A stretch of DNA of 17,643 nucleotides, taken from CAZAGD01 sp049699975 (GTDB taxonomy: Bacteria > Desulfobacterota > SM23-61). Under the pieces are notes generated by a model. That model worked only from the letters and a program-made list of their open reading frames with translations. It ran no database searches and was not told the DNA's origin. The stretch spans positions 1-17,643 of the forward strand of contig JBNAWB010000061.1 of NCBI GenBank assembly GCA_049699975.1, in the 5' to 3' direction. Position numbers and translations under genes: made by a program. Below, in pieces: positions 6,922 through 13,981 of this stretch (position 1 is the stretch's first letter; every line of letters begins with the position of its first letter).

Positions 6922-7076
6922 TAATTTATTATTCGGAGCAATTAAATATTTACACTTATTCCCCTCACCCTCCCCTCTCCCCAGGCGTGGGGAGAGGGTT
7001 AGGTCGGAATCGACTCGTACCGAAGTGAGGGGTTAAGAACAGCAGATGTCATTTATCTAATGCTCTCATTAATAAA
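6922..7076 (+). repeat. MITE-like repeat, copy 1 (upstream of the histidine kinase)
   Basis: About 155 bp are shared in inverted orientation with 9190-9322. Identical blocks cover 6934-6954, 6956-7003 (48 nt) and 7030-7056 (27 nt). The left end and the reverse complement of the right end resemble each other over about 30 bases (for example GGAGCAATTAAATATTTACA versus GAGCATTAGATAAATGACA), like imperfect terminal inverted repeats. A central hairpin has perfect 10-bp arms (6973-6982 and 6989-6998) inside an outer 8-bp pair, CCCCTCAC and GTGAGGGG. This copy holds about 20 extra bases after 7003 that are absent from copy 2. No transposase is encoded. Confidence 0.85.
7058..7071. promoter_or_regulatory. 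Candidate operator palindrome before the histidine kinase
   Basis: TAATG-CTCT-CATTA is a perfect palindrome with a 4-bp spacer, 46 bp before the kinase start. A matching TTAATG-N4-CATTAA lies at 9194-9209 before the response regulator, with the same arms and a slightly changed spacer. A NarL-type regulator could bind such a site, but that is inference. Confidence 0.35.
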
Positions 7077-7117
7077 TAAAAAGTCACGACTAAGTAATTA
7101 ATGTAGGTGAGGGGAAA

Positions 7118-8428
7118 ATGACTGAGCAGCGAAAAAAGAAGGCTCTCAGGAATGCCGAGTTAATTCAGCTTAATAAAGATCTGCAGAAAGAAATAGCCGA
7201 CCTGCGCTTAATGGAGAATCGTCTCCAAGCCACCAATGAATTGCTAAATCTTTTCCTAAGAAAGTCTTCCCGTCATGAATATTTAGAAGCCGTCGTCAAC
7301 CTTCTTTACCAGTGGAGTGAGTGCCGCGGGATAGGTTTGCGCCTCATAGATAACCAAGGCAACATCCCCTACGAAGCATATAGGGGCTTTTCTTCAGCCT
7401 TTTGGAAATCAGAAAATTGTCTTTCCTTACAAAACAATCAATGCCTTTGCAGCCGCATTATTCAAGAAAAACCTTTATTGGAAGAGGCCCCTTTCCTTAC
7501 TAAAGCCGGATCGTTCTGCAGTAATGATCTTTCTTCATTCATGACCCGCGTCTCGGCAATTAACCAGAATAAATATCGGGGAGTATGTGTGCGGAGTGGC
7601 TTTAATTCTTTGGCTATTATTCCCCTTCGCCATCAACAAAAAGTCTTAGGAGCTATTCATCTGGCCGATGAACGCCAAGGATGTATTTCCTCTGCTCTGC
7701 TCGAATTTATAGAAACGATGGCCCCCTTAATTGGCGAAACAGTACACCGGTTTAATTTAGAAGATGAACTAAAGAACTCAGAACAGCGCCTGCGTTTTCT
7801 TTCTGTGCAATTGTTAACTGCTCAAGAAAATGAAAGGAAAAGAATTGCCCGCGAGCTTCACGATAGTATTGGCCAATCCTTAGCCGCCATTAAATTTGTT
7901 TTGGAGAAGAAAATAAGCCAACTTAACTCCACGGCAAATTTTCCGGGGATCAGACTGGAAGATATAGTTCCTATGATTCAGGACACGATGGAAGAAATAC
8001 GGCGCATCTCCATGGATCTGTGGCCTTCCATTCTTGATGATTTGGGCCTCCTTTCCGGCATAAATTACTTCTGTCGGCAGTTTGGAGAAATCTATTCGAC
8101 CATCAAGATTGATAAAGATTTGTCTGTAGCCGAAGAGGCCATCCCTTCTTCTTTAAAAATTGTAATTTATCGAATTTTGCAAGAGGCCTTAAACAATATC
8201 GCCAAATACAGCAAGGCCAATAAAGTGCTTGTTTCTTTGCACAAAAAAAATCGCCACCTTGAGCTGACCATTGCCGATAACGGCATTGGGTTTGATTATC
8301 AATCCTTCCCCAAAGGAATGGGCCTGGTAGGCATGAAAGAACGGGTGGAATTATCCGGCGGTAATTGGGCACTTACCTCTCTTCCCCATAAAGGAACGAC
8401 CATTAAAGCTTCCTGGCTTATCTCGTAA
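7118..8428 (+). CDS. NarL-class sensor histidine kinase with GAF domain
   Basis: The 436-aa protein has no membrane segment, so it should sense a cytoplasmic signal. Residues 1-45 form a charged, probably coiled-coil helix. A GAF domain spans about 46-210 and is rich in cysteines (C101, C109, C111, C134, C157), the CLC pair resembling the cysteine-bearing GAF type. The HisKA_3 dimerisation segment ERKRIARELHDSIGQ contains phospho-acceptor H248. The ATPase domain has the N box QEALNNIAKYSKA (E356, N360), G1 DNGIGFD (387-393) and G2 GMGLVGMKERV. SILDDLGLL is the typical linker motif. A GGTGAGGGG ribosome site precedes the start. The gene is convergent with its likely partner regulator, and the two ends overlap by 11 bp. 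Ligand unknown; redox or iron-sulfur sensing through the cysteines is only a possibility. Confidence 0.92.
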   Translation: MTEQRKKKALRNAELIQLNKDLQKEIADLRLMENRLQATNELLNLFLRKSSRHEYLEAVVNLLYQWSECRGIGLRLIDNQGNIPYEAYRGFSSAFWKSENCLSLQNNQCLCSRIIQEKPLLEEAPFLTKAGSFCSNDLSSFMTRVSAINQNKYRGVCVRSGFNSLAIIPLRHQQKVLGAIHLADERQGCISSALLEFIETMAPLIGETVHRFNLEDELKNSEQRLRFLSVQLLTAQENERKRIARELHDSIGQSLAAIKFVLEKKISQLNSTANFPGIRLEDIVPMIQDTMEEIRRISMDLWPSILDDLGLLSGINYFCRQFGEIYSTIKIDKDLSVAEEAIPSSLKIVIYRILQEALNNIAKYSKANKVLVSLHKKNRHLELTIADNGIGFDYQSFPKGMGLVGMKERVELSGGNWALTSLPHKGTTIKASWLIS

Positions 8429-9074
8429 CCAACCCCTTGGCTATAGCGTAAGCAGTTAAGTCAGATACATTATGCAGGTCCAGTTTTTGCATCAAATTAG
8501 AACGGTGTTTCTCCACCGTTTTCACACTTATGCATAAATAATCAGCGATCTCTTTATTCCTATAACCTTCGGCTATAAGTTTCAAAATGCTTTTCTCCCG
8601 CGGAGTAAGCGTATCCCAGGGAGTTACCATACTTTCTGTCTTCTTTTTCTGCAAATAGCCCGCGACGATTTTTTCCGAAATCCCTGGGCTGATAAATTTT
8701 TTACCAGATAAAACATTGCGAATAGCCAATTCCAATTCCCCATGCGTAGCGTCTTTAAGGACATATCCTTCAGCTCCAGCTTGGAAAGCAGCGCTTATAT
8801 ATTCTTCGGTTTTATGGACGGTCAAAACCACTATTTTAGTTTTGGGGCACCGTCTCTTAATCTCCCGCATGGCTTCGGTACCATTCATTTTGGGTAAAGA
8901 AAGATCCATCAAGACTAAATCCGGCTGCAACTTTTCTACTCCCCGGATAGCCGCATCTCCCTCTCCTGCTTCCCCCACAATCTCTAAATCAGGTTGCGTA
9001 GATAGCAAGGCCTTTAATCCTTCCCGCAAAATTGTATGATCTTCCACGATGAAAAGTTTCTTTTTGGCTTCCAT
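8418..9074 (-). CDS. NarL/FixJ-family response regulator
   Basis: The 218-aa protein has a receiver domain (about 6-122) with acidic pair E11 and D12, phospho-acceptor D57 in LVLMDLSLP, T85 and K107. A LuxR-type helix-turn-helix follows (about 155-212), with LTPREKSILKLIAEGYRNKEIA and VKTVEKHRSNLMQKL. It should bind DNA as a dimer after phosphorylation by the adjacent HisKA_3 kinase. The partner genes face each other, and the stop codons lie inside each other's reading frames (8418-8428). The ribosome site is weak (AAGG about 14 bases upstream). A repeat copy like that before the kinase lies upstream, which suggests joint control. Confidence 0.95.
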   Translation of the reverse strand: MEAKKKLFIVEDHTILREGLKALLSTQPDLEIVGEAGEGDAAIRGVEKLQPDLVLMDLSLPKMNGTEAMREIKRRCPKTKIVVLTVHKTEEYISAAFQAGAEGYVLKDATHGELELAIRNVLSGKKFISPGISEKIVAGYLQKKKTESMVTPWDTLTPREKSILKLIAEGYRNKEIADYLCISVKTVEKHRSNLMQKLDLHNVSDLTAYAIAKGLVTR

Positions 9075-9085
9075 AAAAATAACTT

Positions 9086-9160
9086 TTACCTTAACGAATT
9101 CTTCTTCATCAAAATACAGTGTCCATCGGGAGCAAATACATAATATACCTTATTTAACAT
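9086..9160 (-). CDS. Possible 24-residue small ORF upstream of the response regulator
   Basis: A short reading frame begins with MLNKVYYVFAPDGHC and ends 11 bp before the response regulator start. An AAGGA ribosome site lies 8 bases before this ATG; another in-frame ATG two codons upstream (9166) is too close to it. The peptide matches no family I know. It may be a leader peptide allowing translational coupling, or chance. A possible promoter whose -10 box would fall inside it argues against translation. Confidence 0.25.
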   Translation of the reverse strand: MLNKVYYVFAPDGHCILMKKNSLR

Positions 9161-9189
9161 AACCATTTTCCTTCGTAAAGTTAAAAATG

Positions 9190-9322
9190 TTTATTAATGA
9201 GCGCATTAAATAAATGACATCTGCTGTTCTTAACCCTTCATCCTAACCCTCTCCCCACGCCTGGGGAGAGGGGAGGGTGAGGGGAATAAATGTAAATATT
9301 TAATTGCTCCGAGTAATAATTA
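9190..9322 (-). repeat. MITE-like repeat, copy 2 (upstream of the response regulator)
   Basis: This copy is the inverse of 6922-7076. Bases 9242-9289 are the reverse complement of 6956-7003 without a mismatch, and 9210-9236 match 7030-7056. The central hairpin arms are at 9247-9256 and 9263-9272. It lacks the roughly 20-base insertion of copy 1. Read in the direction of the response regulator, it presents the same end to that gene as copy 1 presents to the kinase. Confidence 0.85.
9194..9209. promoter_or_regulatory. Candidate operator palindrome before the response regulator
   Basis: TTAATG-AGCG-CATTAA is a perfect palindrome with 6-bp arms, inside repeat copy 2. It is the counterpart of 7058-7071. 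Arms are kept while spacer bases differ, which is what a protein binding site would show, but two copies are too few to prove this. Confidence 0.35.
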
Positions 9323-9406
9323 GGTGAGGCACCCACCCTTCACCTATCTTCAGCGGGAAGGAGAAGGATTGGGATAGAATAAGGAGTAAAATATTCTAAA
9401 GCTCAT

Positions 9407-9796
9407 ATGACGAAAATTAAAACTTTGATCGTCGAAGATAATGATAACTTTCGGCGGGCTCTTGGGGATTTATTGCACACTAAATTTCCTTTTATGATCT
9501 TGGAAGAAGCAACAACCGGCCAGGAGGTTTTGGCGAAGGTAGCTTCTTTCCAACCAGAAATTATTTTTTTGGATATCAGGCTTCCGGGTGAAAATGGCCT
9601 TTCTCTAACTCCCAAAATAAAAAAGCTTCTTCCTACTATTAAGATTATAATTCTTACGGCCCATGATCTTCCAGAGTACCGCGAAGCGGCTTATCAAAAA
9701 GGGGCGGATTACTTCCTGGCTAAGGGAACTACGAGCAATACAGAAATTATAAATTTAGTGGAAAATATCCTATCCTCTACACGCGGGAATTCATAA
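9407..9796 (+). CDS. Stand-alone receiver domain protein (CheY-like response regulator)
   Basis: The 129-aa protein is a single receiver domain with acidic residues E10 and D11, phospho-acceptor D56 in IIFLDIRLPG, T84 and K106 in LAKG. There is no output domain, so it would act through protein contacts or as a phosphate relay or sink. It lies just outside the repeat-flanked kinase/regulator pair and may be phosphorylated by that kinase, though the same-strand kinase gene is 1 kb away. The ATG is about 20 bases from the nearest good ribosome site (AAGGAG near 9380), so initiation may be weak. No closer in-frame start exists. Confidence 0.9.
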   Translation: MTKIKTLIVEDNDNFRRALGDLLHTKFPFMILEEATTGQEVLAKVASFQPEIIFLDIRLPGENGLSLTPKIKKLLPTIKIIILTAHDLPEYREAAYQKGADYFLAKGTTSNTEIINLVENILSSTRGNS

Positions 9797-9832
9797 CTTC
9801 AGGCTTATTGTCTCCCCTTAACAATGTCCTTG

Positions 9833-9841
9833 TGCTATAAT
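9833..9841 (+). promoter_or_regulatory. Extended -10 promoter of the FGGY kinase
   Basis: TGCTATAAT is a perfect extended -10 element with a consensus TATAAT (9836-9841). No good -35 box lies at 16-18 bp, which is usual for extended -10 promoters. The predicted leader of about 36 nt contains no ribosome site. Confidence 0.55.
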
Positions 9842-9883
9842 CCATTCCATTAAAAAATATTTTTTTTCTCCTTTTAAAGATCC

Positions 9884-11431
9884 ATGCCCCAAGATGGTCA
9901 TTCTCAAAAGCATATCCATGTTTCTGGGCTCAAGCCTTCTACCAAGCTCATTAGAGCTGAGGAGCCTTTAATTTTAACTATCGATATCGGAACCTCTTCT
10001 ATGCGCACCAATCTATTCGATCGGTTGGGAAGGCTAATAGAAGATACGGAGGCTCGGCGAGATACTATATTACATACCGCCGTAGATGGAAAATCAGAAG
10101 CTGACCCCAACTTGCTTATAGAGCTTGTTGGCCAATGCTTGGATGAAACAATTACTAAAGCCAAACGATTATCGGGTCAAATTAAAGCAGTTGCCTCTTG
10201 CACTTTAGTAAGTAATATCTTGGGAGTTGATCAAAAGAACCGGGCTATTACACCCCTAATTACTTATGCCGACACACGCGCGGAAAGGGAAATTCCTTAT
10301 TTAAAGCAAAAATTTGATGAAGAAATAATCCATGACCGCACGGGCTGCCCCTTGCATTCCAGTTATCTTCCCGCGAAAATGCTTTGGTTTTACCGCACTT
10401 GGCCGGACCTCGGGCGGAAAGTAAAGCGCTGGGTTTCTATCGGCGAGTATCTCGAATTAAAATTATTTGGCTCCGCTACTGTTTCCTACTCGGTTGCCTC
10501 CTGGACCGGACTGCTTAATCGCCGGGAGCTTATTTGGGACGATTTAATTTTGCAGGAGCTCCCTATTGATAAAAATCAACTTTCTCCTTTAACGGATATT
10601 AATGTTCCCCGATATGGACTCCGTCGTTTCTATGCCGGACGTTGGCCTGCTTTAAAAAAAATACCTTGGTTCCCCGCTATAGGGGATGGAGTGGCCGCCA
10701 ATATAGGCAGTGGCTGCCTTGATTCCCAACGCCTCGCCTTAACCATGGGCACTACCTCAGCTCTACGCACTGTCTTAAATGAGCCCTTAGAAAATTTACC
10801 CGCAGGTCTTTGGAACTATCTCGTAGATAAAAGACGAAATCTTTTTGGCGGCGCCCTGAGCGAGGGAGGTATAATTTATTCTTGGATGCAACAAATATTA
10901 AATCTGCAAAAATTTCCTCATCTGGAAAAAGCTCTTTCTCTTCTCCCTCCAGACAGTCATGGTCTAACCATTTTACCTTTTATTAGCGGGGAACGAGCTC
11001 CCGGGTGGGCCAGCCAGGCCAAAATGACTATTCACGGACTTTCTTTGGCTACTAATCCATTACAAATTCTCTACGCTGGATTAGAAGCGGTAGCCTACCG
11101 CCTGGCTCAAGTTTTTGAGCTAATCCAGAGTAGGCTCCCTTCCGCCCCCCAAATCATCGCTAACGGCCGACCACTCCTTCAGTCTCCAACTTGGCTAAAG
11201 ATAATTACAGATGTTTTAGGTAAGCCTCTATACCTCTCCACCATTCCCGAACCTTCTGCTCGGGGAGCAGCTCTTTTGGCTTTGGAATCTCTCGGTATTG
11301 TCCCGAATTTAGCCAGTTTGCCTGATTTTTTGGGCAAGATTATTGAGCCCGACTTTGCCAAACACGCCCTTTATCAAAAAGCAATTGCCCGCCAAAAATC
11401 CCTTTATGCCAAATTGGTCAAACCTGGCTAA
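9884..11431 (+). CDS. FGGY-family carbohydrate kinase (gluconokinase/xylulokinase-like)
   Basis: FGGY kinases phosphorylate sugars or polyols with ATP. The 515-aa protein contains the first phosphate motif LTIDIGTSSMRTNLFD (31-46), the catalytic aspartate block GDGVAANIGSG (D268), ALTMGTTSALR, and the C-terminal block IIANGRPLLQSPTWLKIITDVLG with PEPSARGAALLA. Catalytic residues look intact. Substrate cannot be read; the SYSVASWTGLL segment fits the gluconate/xylulose branch. The N-terminus is about 25 residues longer than usual, with no ribosome site before the ATG. A GAGGAG lies 6 bases before an in-frame ATT codon (residue 30), so a rare internal start is conceivable. It is convergent with the DJ-1 gene (25 bp apart). 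Confidence 0.88.
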   Translation: MPQDGHSQKHIHVSGLKPSTKLIRAEEPLILTIDIGTSSMRTNLFDRLGRLIEDTEARRDTILHTAVDGKSEADPNLLIELVGQCLDETITKAKRLSGQIKAVASCTLVSNILGVDQKNRAITPLITYADTRAEREIPYLKQKFDEEIIHDRTGCPLHSSYLPAKMLWFYRTWPDLGRKVKRWVSIGEYLELKLFGSATVSYSVASWTGLLNRRELIWDDLILQELPIDKNQLSPLTDINVPRYGLRRFYAGRWPALKKIPWFPAIGDGVAANIGSGCLDSQRLALTMGTTSALRTVLNEPLENLPAGLWNYLVDKRRNLFGGALSEGGIIYSWMQQILNLQKFPHLEKALSLLPPDSHGLTILPFISGERAPGWASQAKMTIHGLSLATNPLQILYAGLEAVAYRLAQVFELIQSRLPSAPQIIANGRPLLQSPTWLKIITDVLGKPLYLSTIPEPSARGAALLALESLGIVPNLASLPDFLGKIIEPDFAKHALYQKAIARQKSLYAKLVKPG

Positions 11432-11456
11432 GCGAAAAACTCTGTGCTTCCTATTC

Positions 11457-11978
11457 TTACTTTCCACTCATAGCAGCAATAATTTCTCGACAGAAGGCGG
11501 GCAAGTCATCGGGGGTACGGGAGGTAATAAGATTTCCATCCCTGACTACTTCCTGGTCTAAATAAATAGCCCCAGCATTCACTAAATCATCTTTAACAGA
11601 TATGAAACAGGTTGCTTTTTTCCCTTTGAGGATCCCCGCTGAAACCAACATCCACCCTGCATGGCAGATGGCCGCTACAATTTTACCTTGGTTAAAACAA
11701 TCACGGACCAGCTTGAGCATGGCCGCGCTTCGCCGCATCCGATCAGGGGCGTATCCTCCTGGGATAATAACAGCGTCAAATTGTTCGCCCTTAACAGACT
11801 CGGCCGAAACTCCTCCAGGGGCGGGCAACCCAATTTTACTATGGTATTCTTTGGCTCCTGTACCCACAACCGTGACTTCCGCCCCTGCTTCCTTCATTCG
11901 GTAGTAGGGATACCAAAATTCAAACTCGTTGTACAAATCCTCAACTAAGATAGCAATACGTTTGCCTTTTAACTCCAT
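11457..11978 (-). CDS. DJ-1/PfpI family protein
   Basis: This 173-aa protein belongs to the DJ-1/PfpI superfamily, whose bacterial members are reported as proteases, glyoxalases/deglycases or stress proteins. The nucleophile elbow AAICHAGWMLVSAG contains the catalytic Cys-His pair. The N-terminal acidic residue is in VEDLYNEFEFWYP, and IIPGGYAPDRMRR is the usual preceding block. The start was placed at the second of two in-frame ATG codons. The AAGGAGG ribosome site is 7 bases before it, but only one base before the first ATG (11984). It lies 104 bp downstream of the radical SAM gene on the same strand and may be transcribed with it. Confidence 0.9.
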   Translation of the reverse strand: MELKGKRIAILVEDLYNEFEFWYPYYRMKEAGAEVTVVGTGAKEYHSKIGLPAPGGVSAESVKGEQFDAVIIPGGYAPDRMRRSAAMLKLVRDCFNQGKIVAAICHAGWMLVSAGILKGKKATCFISVKDDLVNAGAIYLDQEVVRDGNLITSRTPDDLPAFCREIIAAMSGK

Positions 11979-12012
11979 TTCCATTCCTCCTTGTTATTTA
12001 TATTTAGCCGCA

Positions 12013-12027
12013 CTGGGCCTAGCCCAG
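12013..12027. repeat. GC-rich hairpin between radical SAM and DJ-1 genes
   Basis: CTGGGC-CTA-GCCCAG is a perfect 6-bp inverted repeat with a 3-nt loop. It is downstream of the radical SAM gene but is not followed by a T run on that strand (CGGCTAAATATAAAT follows), so it is at most a weak terminator or a processing site. Confidence 0.4.
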
Positions 12028-12053
12028 CAGAGCCCAACCAAAAATTTATTTCT

Positions 12054-12080
12054 CGCAGAGTCCGCAGAGAACACAGAGAA
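12054..12080. repeat. Three 9-nt tandem repeat units
   Basis: CGCAGAGTC, CGCAGAGAA and CACAGAGAA stand in tandem immediately after the stop of the radical SAM gene. The CRCAGAGNN pattern resembles a short tandem repeat I recall from intergenic regions of several unrelated bacteria and archaea. No function is evident. Confidence 0.6.
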
Positions 12081-12082
12081 AA

Positions 12083-13945
12083 CTAATCATAGATAACTTC
12101 ATAATCTAACAAAACCACTGGGATACCCACTGCCCGCTCTATTTCCTTATAAACTCTTCCAGTTAAATCTCGTTGCCAATAACCCAAAGCAAAAGGAGTT
12201 GCCGGCAGGACAATTAAATCTGGCGCAGTCTCTTTTTGCAGATATTCTTTTATAGTTTCGATAAAATCATCTACGACCAGTAAATCTCCCATAAAAATAT
12301 TTCCACCAAAGAAGCGATTTTCGGGAACGATCACCTGAATCTGTACCTCTTTAGGCAAAACCATCTGCCTCAGACTTTCCACAAAATATGGTTTAACTAA
12401 TGAAGAAGATAAGAATAACACGCGTTGCGCTTTTCGCGCCATGATTAAAGATTTCAAATCCTCCAGCGCGCTTGGCCGAAATCCTGCTCCTGCGAATATG
12501 ATCCCTAAATGATGATCAGTTGCCGGATGATAGGGATAATCCCATTCATGAGGATCAATTTGCTTATCCGTTTTTTCTCCGCCCCTTTTGATGGTGACCA
12601 CAATTTTAGAATTATGCTGCTGGTGATAGAGTTTCAACAAATCACGAGTCTGGGGTCGGTTGCTCATGGGCAGTCCGTTGATGGCCACGAGAATATCTCC
12701 TGATCTTAGGCCGCCATGATAAGCAGGAGAATTTCTAACTGTCCCGGCCAACCAGGTCGAATTCAGCTTTTCCGCAAAAAGATGCTCTTCAAACATGCTT
12801 GGTTTGACTATTATAGGGGTGGAAACTTTAGGCCTCAGCGCACGAATAGTTTCTACAATCTTTTTCCACAACTCATCGCGGCTAAACAGAGGAGGTTCTG
12901 GAAAATATTTACTATAACCAGGGAGGCTTACTTCTATTAAATGCGCCTCATGAGCGTCGGCATAAATAATTGTTTCCTGCAAGTCAGCAAGCATTTCTGC
13001 AAGCGAAGGAAGCGGCCAAGGAACAATAACCACTGCATAAGAGATGCGGTTTTCTTTAAGCAAAGGAAGTGCCTTAATGGCTATTTCTGCTTTTGGAGCA
13101 TGCATAATCGTCTTTCGCCTTTCCCCAGAAGAACTGTTCAAAGATAAATAAAGGTATATTGGTTGCAGCAAGGAAAGCTCTTCTATTACTTTAGGGGTTA
13201 AAGAATGGCCATTTGTGGAAAGGCGTAGAGGACGATCTGTTTTTCTTCTTAATTCCCGCAGAAGATCAAGGGCGTAAGGGTGCGCGAGAACTTCGTAAGG
13301 ACTTCCTAAGGTGGGGAAGAGAGATTGCCTCCTCTCCGGATAAAAATATTTTACTCTCGTCAAAGCTTCGGCATATTCTTCTTCAGCAGACCTTGCGGGC
13401 TGCTTAAGAGAAAGAGCGGGCGGATTGCCTTTTAAGTAACAAAAAGCGCACGCACAATCACATCTGGTAGCTAAATGATCGAATACCTCTGCTGGATCAC
13501 CTGAGGAAGGGCCGAGCCAATGGGATAAATTTTTTAGCCGGAATCCATCAATCTTTACGGGTTTCCCTTCCGCTTCTAACTCAACCACGGCTAATATCTT
13601 TTCCAACACCTTTTTGATGTGCTCTATCCGTGGTTCATACAAGCGGGCATTTTCTATTAGTTGGGGAGTGGGTATCGGGCATTGTTCTTGCTGTTGAGGG
13701 AGATTTTTTTGAACTTTTTCTTCTTCTCCTTCTTCCTTAGGTAAGAATATTTCATGAATTACTTCGCACTCATTTAACAAGCGAAATCCATCGACTTTTA
13801 CTTCTTCTCCTTTATGGAATAAAGTAACCAAATCCATGAGGCTAGCTAACTCGCCCCTGATCAACTCCAAAAGAGGATTACGGGAGCTTTTCTCTTTTGC
13901 AGAATTAATTTGGTAGCGAAAAATATAATCCTTTTCTTCCGCCAT
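12083..13945 (-). CDS. Radical SAM protein with duplicated N-terminal module, PDZ domain and DUF512-like C-terminus
   Basis: Residues here count from a TTG codon at 13981, giving 632 aa. I prefer the ATG at residue 13 (13945), giving 620 aa; neither start has a well-placed ribosome site. Residues about 36-71 and 117-152 repeat a module ending GEEVKVDGFRLLN and GKPVKIDGFRLKN. The radical SAM core (about 165-395) has the cluster motif CDCACAFC (C174, C178, C181, CX3CX2C, plus extra C176) and LRLSTNGHSL. A PDZ-like domain (about 405-465) reads AGTVRNSPAYHGGLRSGDILVAING. The C-terminal part (about 490-632) with ENRFFGGNIFMGDLLVVDDF resembles DUF512. Known PDZ/radical SAM/DUF512 proteins (TIGR03279 type) have PDZ first, so the order here is unusual. 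Reaction and substrate are unknown. A DJ-1 gene follows downstream. Confidence 0.85.
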   Translation of the reverse strand: MAEEKDYIFRYQINSAKEKSSRNPLLELIRGELASLMDLVTLFHKGEEVKVDGFRLLNECEVIHEIFLPKEEGEEEKVQKNLPQQQEQCPIPTPQLIENARLYEPRIEHIKKVLEKILAVVELEAEGKPVKIDGFRLKNLSHWLGPSSGDPAEVFDHLATRCDCACAFCYLKGNPPALSLKQPARSAEEEYAEALTRVKYFYPERRQSLFPTLGSPYEVLAHPYALDLLRELRRKTDRPLRLSTNGHSLTPKVIEELSLLQPIYLYLSLNSSSGERRKTIMHAPKAEIAIKALPLLKENRISYAVVIVPWPLPSLAEMLADLQETIIYADAHEAHLIEVSLPGYSKYFPEPPLFSRDELWKKIVETIRALRPKVSTPIIVKPSMFEEHLFAEKLNSTWLAGTVRNSPAYHGGLRSGDILVAINGLPMSNRPQTRDLLKLYHQQHNSKIVVTIKRGGEKTDKQIDPHEWDYPYHPATDHHLGIIFAGAGFRPSALEDLKSLIMARKAQRVLFLSSSLVKPYFVESLRQMVLPKEVQIQVIVPENRFFGGNIFMGDLLVVDDFIETIKEYLQKETAPDLIVLPATPFALGYWQRDLTGRVYKEIERAVGIPVVLLDYEVIYD

Positions 13946-13981
13946 ATTTTTAGGATACTTTATTAGTTGCCAATATTTCAA

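Larger units (their letters stand above)
9075..9406. other. 332-bp intergenic region between the two regulator genes
   Basis: From left to right it holds the leader of the minus-strand response regulator with a possible small ORF (9086-9160), the second repeat copy (9190-9322), and a hairpin TAGGTGA (9321-9327) with TCACCTA (9340-9346). A weak upstream region for the receiver gene follows. No clear promoter for the receiver gene was found. Confidence 0.6.

Noticed and set aside
6922..9322. Site-specific invertible DNA switch
   Set aside because: No recombinase gene lies near. Inversion would move the whole locus without changing either gene's upstream repeat. It is kept only as one possibility in the repeat finding.
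7104..9329. TAGGTGAGG found near the right side of both repeat copies (7104-7112 and 9321-9329)
   Set aside because: At 7104 it is part of the kinase ribosome site. The two sites flank opposite ends of the inverted element, so the match is probably chance.
11602..11948. Plus-strand open frames opposite the DJ-1 gene
   Set aside because: They have no ribosome sites and no family resemblance. They are antisense shadows of a well-conserved gene.
12054..12080. CRISPR-like short repeats
   Set aside because: There are only three direct 9-nt units with no spacers and no cas genes.
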